A program made the position numbers and the translations under genes. This document shows positions 33,930-46,984 of a DNA stretch of 64,000 bases, in pieces. How positions within the stretch are numbered: the stretch's first letter is position 1; every line of letters starts with the position of its first letter. The notes under the pieces were generated by a model that made no database searches, had not been told where the DNA came from, and was given only the letters and a program-made list of their open reading frames with translations. Origin of the DNA: Cocos nucifera (taxonomy: Eukaryota; Streptophyta; Magnoliopsida; Arecales; Arecaceae); contig QRFJ01002307.1 in the NCBI GenBank assembly GCA_006176705.1, positions 372,001 to 436,000 on the forward strand, read 5' to 3'.

Positions 33930-34160
33930 GGAGCTGTCCTTGAGATAGAAACTAAAGAGAGAGGAGAAAGGGGGTGATGGGATTTCAATCAAACCAAGGG
34001 GAATTAGGAGGTGTATTAATAGAAGGACAGGTCAACTTCTAAGGGGAAAGAAAGGGGAGTTGGGGGAAGGTGGTGAGGAATAGAATGGAATGGAATGGAA
34101 CACTGGTCACGTTTTCTTGGTATCTCTAGACTATGTGACAGCACCAGTCGTCGGCTTCCA

Positions 34161-34181
34161 CACGTGGCGTGATGACGTGGC
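34161..34181 (-). promoter_or_regulatory. Two ACGT-core elements upstream of the NAC gene
   Basis: CACGTGGC (34161-34168) and GACGTGGC (34174-34181) lie about 240 bases upstream of the start codon. Both are typical bZIP-binding, ABRE/G-box-like sites and are palindrome-like in the core. Function is inferred from the motif only. Confidence 0.5.
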
Positions 34182-34299
34182 ACATACCGGCCTTCGCCCG
34201 CCAACCCCCACCACGGGAGGGTGATGACGCGGCCGGTCCGCGTTTTAGATAGAGTTGGCAAGCTCTCACCTCCTCCCTCGTTATGGAACAGAGGTTGGA

Positions 34300-37200
34300 C
34301 CCCGCCCTTGCCGTCGTTGGCTCTAAAATTAGTTTCCCTCAGGGGACCATTCTATGGATCGTCTTACAGATCTCCAGGGGCTACGAATTGGCACAAGTCT
34401 AAATCTGACTATCAAATGGTGATGTCTAAATAAGTTGGATCGAGTCTATTATGGCAATGGACTACGTAATACAAGGTAGTCTTCCCCCGGATGCTCCTGG
34501 CTTTCCAAGCAATGATGACGGCAGGATTTGATCTCAAATCATTTAGCATCACGACCAAAAACTTTGCTAGTTTGAAAATTTTAAACCGCTTAAATTATAT
34601 ATAGATTTTTGAACTAACCTTTCGGTACCAATTTAGATATATTCCTAGTTGATCAAGTGACTTCTTATTTTAGAAAATCCATACCCGACTAGTTGAGAAT
34701 AGAGTACTACATTAGCAACCCAGGCGGATTCATAGGACATAGTCTAGCATGACTTGGGATCCTAGTGGAGTTGGGTTGGGTTTTAGATTTTTTTTTTTTT
34801 TTTTTTGTTTAAAGTTTATCCAAGATTAATCATATGATAAACAACTGCTACAAAATATAATTAGCGCCTCCTAGGTACAGAGGAAGGTTACCTGCCTCAA
34901 TGATGGGGGTTGTTTAGGATTGTCTGTTGTCGTAACATCGTCCGTAATGGTAACAGTCCCGCCCAAATCAATCCTAGCACTGCGACAGCTCCACCACCAA
35001 TCGTTTACGCAACAAAGAAACCAATATTAGCGAATCAAAACAGCAACCACCGCCTAGGGTTTGGCTTGTTTCGGTCGTCAGTGAGTTCGACTCAATTTCA
35101 ATCATTATCGTTCAAGTTTAGCATGCACATGCGCCCATCCAACGAGCCAATTTTCGATCCCAGCCCACCACAGACCCGGACATGTTCTTCAAGGTAAGAA
35201 CTGTTATTTGGAATCTTACAGCTTGCGGTAAATTTTTCCATGAACAGAGAGCTTGAACCTCATAAAGCTAGATTCCTTTGCAGCCCAATGTTTCTACGAC
35301 CAATCTTCCCAACAATCCCTTGTCCCATCATCCAATGGAAGGTTTTAACTTCTACTGCCTTGATTTCCAGAATGGAGCTCACCGAACACAGCAGTTTATA
35401 TCCAACATCATTCAAATTAATAAGCATGCTGAAGATCCAATAGATTTTTGCTTCCACCTTGCCTTGGATTGGAGGTATGAGTCAAAGATACATGGTTCCA
35501 ACAAGACTTGAAGGTCAAGAATTAGCTTTAGGTGGAAACTCCATTAGTGCCCCAACCACATGAAGTGGACAGGCAGAATGGGCATGCAAGTTGCAGCACA
35601 AAGCCGTCATCTCTCTAGCCATTCCACGTGGCCGGCATTTTCGCGCCGCCGTCCATCCCAATCATGGCTATCCAATCAAGATCAGGAGACTAACAATGAC
35701 AACACCTCAATCCAACAGTGTCAAAATGGTCAAGGTTACAAGACCACATGGTATGTATCACAAACAAAAGGATGCTCGATCTTAAACCATTGGCTGCAAT
35801 GAAAACACCTGAAAGACACAACAATATTTCCATCTCCTGGTTGGGTGGATGGTCATCGCAGTAAGTTGACTCCATTCAGAAGTGAAGATGAGAAGAAACT
35901 CTACAGAATGCCTTTCCGGTGTACAAATGAAAGTGCTAAGATCTTAGATGTAACGAGAGCAAAGAAACTATTTTTATCTGACAAGACTGTATTGAACTAT
36001 GAAAATTTCCACAGCTACAGCCCCCATCCTTTTCCGCCCTTCTCCTTTATTAATTGAGCGCCTGTCATCTTGCTGAGAATCCAATGAGACCAACCTGAAG
36101 GGCGCTATACACAAGGGACCTATGAAGGAGATGGAGCAACCATAGGCATCATAATGTGGAGGAAATAGCATGGACAGCTGGCAATCAACCATAGCACGCC
36201 GCGTGTGCCACATGGCAACAAAGGAGGTAGCGGACTGGATGATTCCACCCATGATCCAAGGCATGATGCAACCCAGTAGGCTGCCTAGGCCCCTATTGCA
36301 CCTGTCATTAGCCACAAAGAGTTTGATCTTTTTCAGCTACCATGACATAATCCATTAGATAGATCAGTGTTACTTCTCATTTTCGTCACAACTTCAGTAA
36401 ACATAGCACAACATTTTGTACCAAAAAAGCAAAACCATCAGAAAACAGTGGTGAATTTCGGAAGCAAATGGGCCACAACAAGCTGCCCTCGGAGCACAAT
36501 TGATATGAAGTCATCAGAGCTTAAATAATATCGAGCATCAATCCTTCCCATACAGGACCCATGACAATGGAAAGATGCAGGTAAGGGCCATAGCTCAGTT
36601 GCCACACCCATTGCGGATTAATAAGATCATAGGCATAAAGGATGCCCCAGGATCCAACCCAGTATAAGCCCAATACACCTCGACCTTGTTAAAGTGCATA
36701 ACTTGAAAAGAATTGCACATGCAAAGATGCATCACCTTCAATGCCAGAAGGGAAGACCATCTCATTCTACTCAAGCATGGAAACTAATGCAATATAGCTC
36801 CGTCATCTGTCAGCCCTTTTTTTTGGGGGGGGTGGGGTTGTAAAAATCTTTGTCAACCTTTAAATACTTCAATTTCCTATTGCTGATACAATAATAAGAT
36901 GCTAAATTGCTCGTCTGCTTTTGTGTGGTCAAGGGCCTGAGGCCTCTATGGTACCTCTCATAATGACTTGTGAACAACAGTCAATATAGTTAGGTAGCTC
37001 AAGATGGATGGGCATATATCCCACTCATCCCAATCGACTAAATTGAAATTTTAGTCACTAAACGTGGAAAGCTGAAAAGGGCAGGCCCCTGCCTTCAGTC
37101 GAGAGGGAGATGAATCGGGTCATACTGGTCCATAGGATAATTTACTTATATCCAAAAGTTAGACAGTAGTTTGCAGATGGCATTCAATGTCCCAGAGCAA

Positions 37201-39989
37201 TATTTTTTCCATTATCAACATAGGTTGATAAATACATTAAGGCCTGATTGTCTAAAAAGACTCCTTCCGAAATAGAATTCGGAAAGACATGTCACCCCCC
37301 GTTTTTTTTTTTTTTTGGAGAGGTCGCTTATATTAGTGGTTGTGCAACAAAAGCATATTAAAATTGTATTACCGTGATGAAATATTGTTGAAGTATTTAA
37401 GATTGTAAGTGCAGCATGCTAGTTAACCACTTCTAAGAAATTAGTTTTATGACTGAGCTGACATAAAGTTTATAAAAAAAGGTCACCAGGGTGGGGCTCT
37501 GGATGAAAAGCATGGATTAAGAGTGATGATTCATTAGAGATAAACTTCAAAGTCCGTCCAAATACTGATATAAAATTTGAAAGAATGACCTTTACCATCA
37601 TGCAAAAATATTGCAGCAGATTGGTTGACTAACCATACCATGTAGGTTCAGTAAATTGTCAAGTGGAAAAGGCAATGGTGGCATATCTGAAACCTTATGC
37701 TTTTAGACATTTTGGAATCATAAAAATTAGTTGTTATATGAAGGACCATGGAAAATCTATACTTTTGATGAATCTATTTCATTATATAAACACTATTGAT
37801 ATCAAACCCATCATTAACAGTCACTGATTACAGGTTAGCAAAGTTCTAGTAGTCTAGGCAATTCATGGAAGTGGATGAGAGAAGACTTCAACCAGAATCA
37901 CAAAATCTAGTCAAATCAAGAAAATATATTTAATACAGGAGACCTTCAGTGCGTAAGTTGGCAGTATTATCATGACATCACCACTCCAACCTCTGAATGG
38001 AAAGGTTTTACCGGGTCATGCAGAAATTTCTCCACATGTTTAGAGGAGTGTCAGGGACAGGCTCTTGGTCCTATATCTTTTAAAATCCCTTTTTGGATAT
38101 GATGGACTCTTGGTATTTAACTGAAGTGGTGGAACTGTTCTTTGAAAAAATTGAATTATGAACAACTAGACATAGCTACTAAAGAACACAAGTCCAAAGT
38201 CGCCATACCCCCACACAAAAACAAAAAAAAAAGCGGGCGGGGGGGGGGGTGGGGGGGAGCCAAAGGATGAGATTATATTTTTCTATTTCCGTATCCATGA
38301 TCAAAATAATCTGCGTTGACTAAAAACATATACATCAGATCATGCAAAACCCTCATAGTGTTGAATTAGTGATGCCAGAGTTTCTCCAAGACTGCTGGCA
38401 GAGCATCTTTGTGCAAATAATTCCAAAAAAGGCTGTTGGTATAGGGGTGTACTAGAGAAAGCGGAGCTTAGGGGTTGCACGTGGAACTTTGAAATTCCCG
38501 TACAACTTTACAAAATAATCAAGTGACACAAACATTGCTACAAGTCAACATGACTGGCAGATAACTGATGACATGTTGCCTAATCTTTTTCTGCAGGAGA
38601 TCACATTTCATTTCTTTCATATTGTGAAGCAAAAATTATCCATCTTGAGGTTGCCCAAGTCACTAACGTAATTTATTCAACAGGCCCCTTCCAATGATAA
38701 AGTAGAATTACCATGTTTAATTATCCAGAGTCAGGTGAAGTTGGACAAAATCCAAGAGGTACGCTACACCTACAACATCGTTTGGTGTTGTAAAAGAAGA
38801 GTGCCAAACATGCAGCTTGCGAACCAACTTGATCCTAGGACCCGACCAGGTTGCAAGTTTATTAGTGTATTGGCTTTTATTAAACTAAACTGAAATTTTG
38901 GTAAAATCCGTCACTTACAGATTAAGACGAGAGTCCACAAACAAATCAACATCTCAGAACAAATACAACTCACCGCATTTCAGCACACAGTACCATGGTC
39001 AAATACAGTACAGGAAAAAACATCATCACAAATTTTGACCCGAACAATTTGCTCTCCACTATAGCCACAAGAATTTGTTGAAAGAACGTACTTAAGCATG
39101 CAAGTTTCTCCAGTGCACATCAACAAGAGACATGCAAGTTTCAAAATAATTAAAAGTACCTTGGGTAAATCTTGACAAAAAGATAGCAAAATGCCATAGA
39201 TAAATCCTAGCGCAAAGAAAGCAAAATGCAATTGGTGCGATAAGTAAGGTAAGCTTTTGTATGGATATCCCATTTTCAATCAGTCAAAGGTCATCTGGAA
39301 ACTTCTCTATCTAATATCACTTCAAAACAGTATATTTTATTTTCTAACAAAGATCTCATCCTCCATGTATGACAAGTAGTGGAGCTTAAAACCTAAATGA
39401 GTGGCTGCACCTAAGTACCTAAGGATCTTCAAAATATGGTAGAGTGGATCAGATCATAAAAGCTGAAGATACTTATGAGAATGCAAATGATATCTCAAGC
39501 AAACGAAAACTGGCGAGGAAACATGATTTGATGTCATGTTCTGTATTTGGAGACTGACAGAGCTCAAAAAATAACTTAATGGAACAACACACTCATGTAC
39601 CTGGCTCCTTTCCATATCCACAGTTCCAGGGGCAATCAGAAAGTGAAGATCACAGTTAAATGCCTAAATTTGTTTTCCAAAAAATGTGTGCTCTCTCGAT
39701 GCAATCATCTTGCAAAATTAAATGAATAAATATAAAATAGATGTTGATTCTACCCACTAGCTCTGGCCTTACCACATATACAACTTTCAGATTACATATC
39801 ACATTAATAATAATTGGGTTTACCAGAAGTCCTAACTAAAAGTGAACATTTTATATTCTTTCGATGACTGGGGTACATCTTACCATTTCTTTTGTGAAGT
39901 TGCTCAAAGTGACAGCCCAACTGCATGAACAACATACAAGAACATACATGCCCATATTCAGGAGATGCAAAGAAAGAATTGTTACCGCG
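34300..39989. other. Intergenic DNA between the NAC promoter and the METTL25-like exon
   Basis: No gene is supported. It contains T-runs (34790-34806, 37300-37316) and a G-run (38230-38260). Frames at 34910-35197, 35974-36315 and 38980-39279 lack recognisable domains. A TTCAAG/GTAAGAAC donor-like site occurs near 35193 on the plus strand without a matching partner that I can find. The left of 39990 should include the 3' UTR of the METTL25-like gene. Confidence 0.45.
38230..38260 (+). repeat. G-rich run with quadruplex potential
   Basis: GCGGGCGGGG and longer G tracts separated by single C or T bases give at least four runs of three or more Gs. A poly-A run precedes it. Confidence 0.7.
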
Positions 39990-40193
39990 TCATGTTGCAA
40001 CTGTATCTGCACCAGTTTTTCGGGCAACTAGAACCACATTCCTTGGTGATATTGTAGGATCAAATAGAGGGAACAACAATGCCTCCACTGAATTGCCTTG
40101 CTCTTGAAGAAACAAGAGCCTATCAAGCAAAATGTAAGTTTCTATTAGCGGCCCTAGAGCAGCCCGCAGAGACCAGAAAGGACCCACAAATTC
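39990..40193 (-). CDS. Last coding exon of a METTL25-like protein gene
   Basis: The minus frame begins after an acceptor (TTTTTTATTCGTGCAG before 40193) and runs 67 codons to a TGA at 39990. Motifs: a WSLRAALGPLIETYILLDRL helix, then FLQEQ and VEALLFPLFDPTISPRNVVLV. The LLDRL...LFDP-x-x-SPRN pattern is what I recall from the C-terminus of METTL25/RRNAD1-type putative methyltransferases. Substrate and role are not established for plants here. The upstream exons are not in the window; the preceding intron is entered after 586 bp by the Tat element at 40780. The family call rests on memory of motifs; the coding call is firmer. Confidence 0.6.
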   Translation of the reverse strand, partial: EFVGPFWSLRAALGPLIETYILLDRLLFLQEQGNSVEALLFPLFDPTISPRNVVLVARKTGADTVAT

Positions 40194-40779
40194 CTGCACG
40201 AATAAAAAATTAAATCATGTATCAACTATAGCATTAGCAAATGTATCTTGACTAGACTTTTACTGTAAGCTAATTTACGGTCATTCAAGATGGGAATGAA
40301 GAAGATTAACTTAACATCTCCTATAAAAGTATGAAATGGCCATGTTATTAGGGAGGTTGGATGCCACTAATCAATTTTCAACCATGATCAGCCCAATGAA
40401 GGCCCACTAGATTGGCTTGTTTGATGGTATGATTCTTCCCCAGATATCTGTAATGGGATGAAAAAGGAGACATTTAGGGAATTTGAAACTTCTATTCCTA
40501 TTCCTGTCCTAAACAAAGGATAATGAGGCACTGGCACTACACCACCGGCACCAACATGCTGTGCAAAAGCCTGCCGCATAGTACATTAGAATTTTTTGCT
40601 TCCTGAATCTACATGAGCCAGAGGGAGAAACATGGAAGAATCTCAGGATTCATATAAAATAAGCAGACAGGTGTAACTACTGCTATGTCCTTAAGACATA
40701 TCTGCACCTCAACCATTATAATGGGAACAATAGAGGGCAGGACTTAAGTTTCTAATGACTGTACAATCTGAAAAATTCC
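40194..40779. other. Intron sequence between the METTL25-like exon and the Tat insertion
   Basis: It starts at the splice acceptor and ends at the left target duplication ATTCC (40775-40779). The frame 40388-40579 shows no domain. It is presumed intron if the gene continues beyond 63958. Confidence 0.5.
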
Positions 40780-41972
40780 TGTTTGGGGTAAAATAGCTCC
40801 CACCAAAGTCCAACCGGAAGTCCGACCTCAATGCAGAGCCATCTGGAGTTGCGATGATCAGATTTGAGCTTCACTCAAATCGACCCCCTGGTCCAGACAA
40901 GTTTCCGAAGATCGGCTTCCAAATGCGATTAAGTTCAGAGCTTCGATCAAGGAAGGTTCATCCTGAAAACCACCACCACTACCATCAGTGTCCGATTTAG
41001 TATAGTAGCCGAACTCCTTTACTCTAACTCTCCAATCTTACCTTGATAACTGCAGAATTTGCTGAACTTCGGCCGAACGAACTTAAATAGTAAAAGAAAT
41101 TTACCATTCAACTGATTCCAATCTTCAGCCCGAAATAAGCAACAACCGCCTAACGAACATTGAACTCCGGCACTGTCCAACCCTGACTGATAGCCGACCT
41201 TGGGTACTGGCCGAATCTCATCAAAACAGTTGGAGTGACTTTGTCGCGATCTTAGTTAAGGAATCCGGTATTCATTCAGTTCCATAGCTTCGACTGACCT
41301 TGATATCTCAATCATGTACCCAGCTTATATAGCTGGTCTCGCGACTATGTCCTTCCAACCCTAGCTCTCACAGTGCATCTTCAGATCAAAATACTAGCTT
41401 CTATTATCGGCAGACCTTGAAAATTGCCGAGCTTCTAAAGATAACTAAATTCATCCCACTGCAATCCGAATCCAAAATCTGACCTACAAGCTCAGCATTT
41501 CTAGTCCAAGGACCGGCCTTAAAGTTTAGTTCACCCGATCTTAAGTCTCGACAGCATGACCTCAAGTCAAGTAACTCATAATCAAGCTCGGAAGTATCTA
41601 ACCTTATGTCCAAACTCCAGAAAATAATCTTCAACCACCAGCAAGTCACGACAAACGACAGTCCACTCTCCGTAACAAACTCTGAGTGGCCCGAATAGCC
41701 TATTGACATTCTGTTATGGCTGTCACCATCAATCTATTACAGATTCCATCTATAAAAAGAACTCTCCAGATACGCCTTCATCTTTAAACTCTCTTCTCCA
41801 TTCTAATCTCCTGCGTACTCCATTCGTGTTGGCCAGGAAACTAACTTGACTGTCGGAGGGTCCATGCCGGAGCCATCCGCCTCCGGCCCAGACTGTCTTA
41901 CAGGTCTCACCGACGAGATCCCTCCTTCCACCTCCAGCAAACTCCAACGGCCGTCCGTTTTCCGTATCAACA
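40780..41972 (+). repeat. 5' LTR of the Tat element
   Basis: It begins TGTTTGGGGTAAAATAG and ends CGTATCAACA. It matches 58477-59035 and 63329-63953, which together are the right LTR around the hAT insertion. The primer-site region ATTGGCGCTAGAAGAAGGGC follows within three bases. Confidence 0.92.
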
Positions 41973-42059
41973 GGATTGGCGCTAGAAGAAGGGCCCATGA
42001 ACCTTTGTTCTAAAAGAAGTACCAATCGAGCAGTCTTCCTCTTCCTCCATTCTAGCAAG

Positions 42060-43490
42060 ATGCCACCCAGGAGAGCTTCCTCCTGAAGATCCATCGCCAC
42101 AGCTGCCAGATCCAACCAGAAATCGGTCAATCAACTAGTTTCAGCACCGTCGTCTGCAACCCAACCTTCTCCGCCAGCAACATTAGTAGACATGAACCTG
42201 TTCAACCTATTGCTACAGCAGGTAAAAGGCCTCATGGAGGCTATGCAGGCCATGCAGTAAGCTCCGACACCGGCACCATCGGAAAGACCGGTGCCGGAAC
42301 ATCAAGATCTGGCACAAGAAAGGTCCACTTGGAAAAGCCAGCTAGAGAATCTTGAAAAGAAAAAACAGAAAGCAAAGAACCCCTACTCCAAGCATGACTC
42401 TACCCCCGAAAAGTCCCTGGCCCCATCAAGTCAGCCACACTTTGAAATCCATGATCGAGATGATGCCCTCGATCAGAAACTCCAGAAGATAAACCGACGG
42501 ATTAAAGAGCTCCATCATACTGCTCCTGTCCGTAATGACATCTGTACCAATCCGTCTTTCACTACCCAGATCATGCAGGGCCCCATCTCGTCGAACTTCA
42601 AACTCCCCCAGTTTGAGAGTTACAATGGGACTTCGAATCCTGTCGACCACCTCAAAATCTTCCGAACCATGATGCTGCTCCATGGCGCACTGGACGTACT
42701 GAGCTTTTCCATCCATCCTGAAAGGCGTAGCAAGAAATTGGTACTCGGACCTCAAACTGAATACTATTTATTCCTTTGATCCGTTAAGCCATCAATTCGC
42801 GGCTCACTTTGTTAGCAGCTAACGTCCGAGGCGGGGCTCGAATTCTCTCATCAACATTAAACAGAAGGAATAAAAATCCATCCGAGTATATGTCAACCGC
42901 TTCAATACTGTTGCTCTGGAGGTCTGAAATCTGGACCAATCTGTTGCTATGGCCACTTTAAAAGATGGTCTTCTGAAGAATGATCTCTTCTTCTTAAAGA
43001 AGAAATATCCTCGGAACTTCGCCAATATGCTAGCTCAGACTGAGGGTTACATCCGAGCTGAGGAAGCTTTCAAGCTTCGAAATGATGAAACCGCAAGAAA
43101 GCGGCAGACGAGACAATCTAGCAAACCCACGCCTGTGGAGAAGCAAAACAAAACTTGGCCACGTTCTAAAACCCTTCCTGAATGCGGACAAGCCCGAACT
43201 CTACCTCGGACTCATCGGCCGAGAAGCCCAGACCAAAGGATGTAGTGAAGTTCCCCTCCCAGAAAATTCAACAACCATTCTTCCCTGAATGCTCCAAAAA
43301 CTCAAGTACTGATGGAGATCAAGGAGCAACTCCCAAGGCTGGACAAGATGCGGTCTCACCCGAGCAAGCGCAATCCAAATAAGTACTATCTATACCATCG
43401 TGACCACGGTCACAATACTGAGAAATGTATCCAACTTTAGGATGAAATTAAGGAGCTGATTAGACGAGGTCGGCTGGATCGATTTTTGTG
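42060..43490 (+). pseudogene. Tat element gag, broken
   Basis: The ATG at 42060 opens MPPRRASS and is soon followed by TGA. The surviving frame 42291-42779 has the pre-domain linker and FKLPQFESYNGTSNPVDHL, the usual start of the retrotransposon gag domain. After shifts come YSFDPLSHQFAAHFVSS (about 42770-42820) and LDQSVAMATLKDGL (about 42930-42972), both conserved in Tat gags. A zinc-finger-like YYLYHRDHGHNTEKC lies at about 43385-43430. Gag forms the particle. At least three stops and two frameshifts are present. Confidence 0.82.
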
Positions 43491-43679
43491 ACATCGGCCA
43501 GAAAGAAGGAAAGATTAGCCGAGAGCTCTTCCGCAGTCAGAACCATCTCGAAGGAAAGAACCACAAGGAGATTGATCCCCACTTGGAATCATCAACACAA
43601 TCATTGGAGGACATCGGCAAGTAGAGGCCAATAGATCGGCAGAGCCGGCAAAGAAGCAAAGAACTGAAGAACCCATAGC

Positions 43680-44225
43680 TTTCACTGATGAACATGCACA
43701 AGTTCGATTTCCGCATAATGATGCGATTGTAATTTTTTTAAATATTGCAAATTATGACGTACACCGTGTCTTAGTTAATAATGAAAGTTCAGTCGATGTC
43801 TTATTTTATGATACTTTCTCTAAGATGTATATACCTAATGGTTGCATGGAGCCGCTAAGCTCCCCATTAGTAGGATTCACCAAAGACACTGTATCGATTG
43901 AAGGAATAATCACTCTGCCAGTTGTAGCTGATACCCAAAGCAATCCAAAGCTTAGATCAATTTTTTGGTGGTAAAGGCTCCTGCTTATAATGCTAGCGAT
44001 CCGAATTTAACGCACTCCGAACTGTAGTATCGACATACTATTTGAAGATGAAGTTTCCAATAAAGTACGGAGCTAGAGAAGTCAGGAGAGATCAGGCCCT
44101 GGCACATCATTATTATACAATTGCTTTGTAAGGAGGAAGGCAGCCCAAACTTTGTCCGATGGACGGGCTTGACATTCGTGATGATTTGATTAAGGAGCAA
44201 GGAGAACCAATTGGCGACCTCATTG
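43680..44225 (+). pseudogene. Tat element protease region
   Basis: The stretch FPHNDAIVIFLNIANYDVHRV is followed by LVNNESSVDVLFYDTF, where the usual D-x-G-S-S active site has become N-x-E-S-S, so the catalytic aspartate is lost. Downstream KLCPMDGLDIRDD and LIAVSLND remain from the linker that precedes RT. Confidence 0.7.
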
Positions 44226-44239
44226 CCGTTTCCTTAAAT

Positions 44240-45030
44240 GATAGGATGGCATCTAAAGATGAGAAGAAAATTGCTTTTATCATTAACCATGATCTTTATT
44301 GTTACAGGATTATGCCTTTTGGACTCAAAAATGTAGGTACCAGCACCTGATGAATAAAATCTTCAAAGAACAGATCAATTGCAAGATGGAGGTTTACGTG
44401 GATGACATACTTATCAAAAGCCGATCTCCAAAGAATCACATCGTCGACCTAGAAGAGACATTCAACAATCTCCGAAGGTACAAGATGAAACTAAACCCAA
44501 CCAAATGTGCTTTCGAAGTGACCTCAGAAAAGTTCTTGAGATTCATGATGTCAAAATGCAGTATCGAAGCAAACTAGAAAAAGATCCGAGCTATCCAAGA
44601 GATGACCGTTCTTAAGACAATAAAAGAAGTTTAGCACCTAACGGAAAAGATCACGGCCTCGAATCATTTTGTTTCAAGGTCAACGAAATGCTGCATGCCC
44701 TTCTTCCAAGTGCTCCAGCAGCCGAAGAACTTCTATTGGACCTTAGAGTGCCAGCAAGCCTTTGAAGAACTAAAGAACTACTTCAGCTCACCTCCTCTCC
44801 TTGCCAAGCCCGAATCCGGTGAAGAGTTATTCTTATATATAGCAGTATCTCCTGCAGCCATCGGAGCTATCTTAATCAAAGAGGAGAATAAAGTTCAAAA
44901 ACCGATCTACTACATAAACTGAGTTCTGAGAGATACGGAGACAAGGTATACCAAATTAAAAAAGCTAAATTATGCCTTGTTAATTACAGCCAGGAAGCTC
45001 CGACTTTACTTCAAGGGCATACAATAACAA
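44240..45030 (+). pseudogene. Tat element RT (N-terminal half deleted) and RNase H
   Basis: The RT begins only at KIAFIINHDLYCYRIMPFGLKN (about 44262-44330), so the segment with the first catalytic aspartate is absent. MEVYVDDILIKS (about 44384-44425) is the YVDD centre. The RNase H follows with FYWTLECQQAFEELK (about 44728-44775), a PLLAKPESGEELFLYIAVS stretch and an ETRYTKLKKLNYAL motif (about 44940-44985). Frames change at about 44345 and 44580, and several stops occur. Confidence 0.83.
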
Positions 45031-45279
45031 TTCCCATGGATCAGCCTATAAAGACAGTCCTTCATCGGCCAGACACTTCGGGAAGAATAGCAAAATGAGC
45101 AATCGAGCTCACTAAATTGGATATCAAGTTTCAATCTCGGCCATCTATTAAAGCTCAAATATTAGCCAACTTCATGGTAGAATGCACTATCCCAAAACCC
45201 ACCAAACCTAAACAACAGAAAGTCAGCACTTCTGATTTTCACTCAAACTCCTTTGAAGAGAAAATAAACATTTCTAAAG

Positions 45280-45655
45280 ATTTCTAAGCCCTATATGTTG
45301 ATGACTCATCCAATGCCTTTAGAGCAGGCACAGACTTGAATCTTATTAATCCAGGAGGGGTTTTTATTGAATATGCACCGCGCTTTGAATTTCCTACTAC
45401 CAATAATGGGGCAAAATACAAAGCTCTGATTGCAGGATTGAAAATAGCCAAGAAATTAAGGGTAGATCATGTGAAAGTCTTCAGCGATTTGCAATTGATG
45501 GTGGGCCATGTGAATGGCGGCTATGAAGCTCAGGAAGAAAGAATGAGGATGTATTTAGACAAAGTGAAAAGCTTGGCCTTGGCTTTCAAAAATTTCGACA
45601 TTCAATAGATCCTAAGGGCGGAGAATTCTAGAGCCGATCTCCTATCCAAATTGGC
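45280..45655 (+). pseudogene. Tat element second (archaeal-type) RNase H
   Basis: LYVDDSSNAFRAG (about 45290-45330) resembles the W-x-x-Y-V-D-G-S start of the additional RNase H; TTNNGAKYKALIAGLKIAKKL gives the N-N-x-A-E-Y-x-A-L block with A-E-Y changed to A-K-Y; VFSDLQLMVGHVNGGY is the third motif. This second RNase H separates Tat/Ogre from other Gypsy groups. Confidence 0.83.
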
Positions 45656-45689
45656 TACTATAGCTCTGAAGGAGTTGCTAAAGATGTTC

Positions 45690-46984
45690 TTCGAAGTTCT
45701 TCAGCACCCAAGTTCGGAGAAAACCCAAACAATAATGCAAGTAGACCATGAGCCCAGTTGGATCGATCCATTGGTTCTATATCTTAAAGATGGTATCCTC
45801 CCTAGAAATCCCAAAGAAGCTCGAAAACTGAGAAATCAAGCCTCTCGCTGCACTTTATATAAGAACAAGATATATAAGAGATCTTACTCCCTACCACTCC
45901 TCAAATGTCTCCGATCATCCGAAGCTAATTATGCCTTAAGAGAAGTTCATGGAGTATGCAAAAACCACCTCGGAGCTAGATTATTTCTTACAAGCTACTT
46001 CGGCAAGGATATTACTGGCTAACCATGCAGCAAGATGTAGTCGACTATGTAAGAAAATATGATCAGTGTCAAAGAAATACCAATGTTCAAAGGCGACTAG
46101 CTTCCTTGCTCACACCCTTAAGCACTCCATGGCCATTCGTGTAATAGGAAATGGATATACTTGGCCGTTTCTTACAGCGTCCGGACAACAAAAATTTCTC
46201 TTGATGGTGGTGGACTACTTCACCAGATGGATTGAGGCCGAACCACTGGCAAAAATCATTGAAGCTAAAGTGTAGGACTTTGTTTGAAAATCTATAATAT
46301 GCAGATTCGGCCTACCTTGAAGTTTAATTACCGATAATGGACGCCAATTCGCAGGGGCAAAGTTTGCTAAATTGTGTAAAGATTAACATATTTTTCATCA
46401 TTTCATATTTATGGCCCATCCTCAAGCAAATGGCGAGGCCGAGATAACCAACAGAACTCTACTCTAAGGAGTAAAGGCAAGACTTGAGTGGGTGAAAGGA
46501 ACATAAGTGGACGAGCTCTATCATATACTCTGGGCCTATAAAACCACTCAGAGGTTGCCAACAGGGGAGACTCTATTTGCTTTGGCTTTTGAGATTAAGA
46601 CAGTCATTCCAGTCGAACTTAGACTTCTCTTAATGCGAGTGGAAAACTTTGATGAGCGAAACAATTCACAAGATCTCAGGACCAATCTTGATCTACTGAA
46701 AAAAAATGGGAGAAAGCTCAAATTCGGATGGTAGCTTACCAGCAAAAGGTAGCCCGATACTCTAATTCTAAAGTCAGGAGTAAAACATTTAAGGTCGGAG
46801 ACCTGGTGCTACGTCGGGCAGAGATTTCTCAACCCCAGAATCAAGGTAAGCTTATTCAAAACTGGGAAGGCCCCTACGAAGTCAAGAAAATCATCCAACC
46901 AGGGACTTACAGCATAAAGAAGCTTGGAGGAGCTACACTACCTCGACCTTGAAATTTGAAAAACCTACGAATGTACTATCAATA
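45690..46984 (+). pseudogene. Tat element integrase
   Basis: Visible parts: an N-terminal stretch with KIYKRSYSLPLLKCL (about 45868-45912) and the VHGVCKNHLGAR zinc-binding remnant, a core with LLMVVDYFTRWIEAEPLAK (about 46200-46258), ITDNGRQFAGAKF (about 46328-46366) and an IFMAHPQANGEAE catalytic-glutamate block (about 46408-46445), then a C-terminal module with VGDLVLRRAEISQPQNQGKL and WEGPYEV (46790-46890) ending at a stop near 46984. Frameshifts at about 46730 and stops in the core break it. Confidence 0.83.

Noticed and set aside
34910..36315. Possible small gene at 34910-36315, either strand
   Set aside because: Several frames are open and a donor-like GTAAGAAC occurs at 35193, but no domain, no joining exon and no consistent codon pattern could be found.
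36585..36665. tRNA-like start GGGCCATAGCTCAGTTG
   Set aside because: No B box (GGTTCGAATCC-like) follows at the right distance and the arms do not pair.
38980..39279. Minus-strand frame with hydrophobic stretches
   Set aside because: Low-complexity hydrophobic translation of T-rich DNA; no family features.
41404..42130. Minus-strand frames in the Tat 5' LTR
   Set aside because: They are mirrored, with changes and breaks, in the other LTR (63390-63961) and have no domain; LTR sequence explains them.
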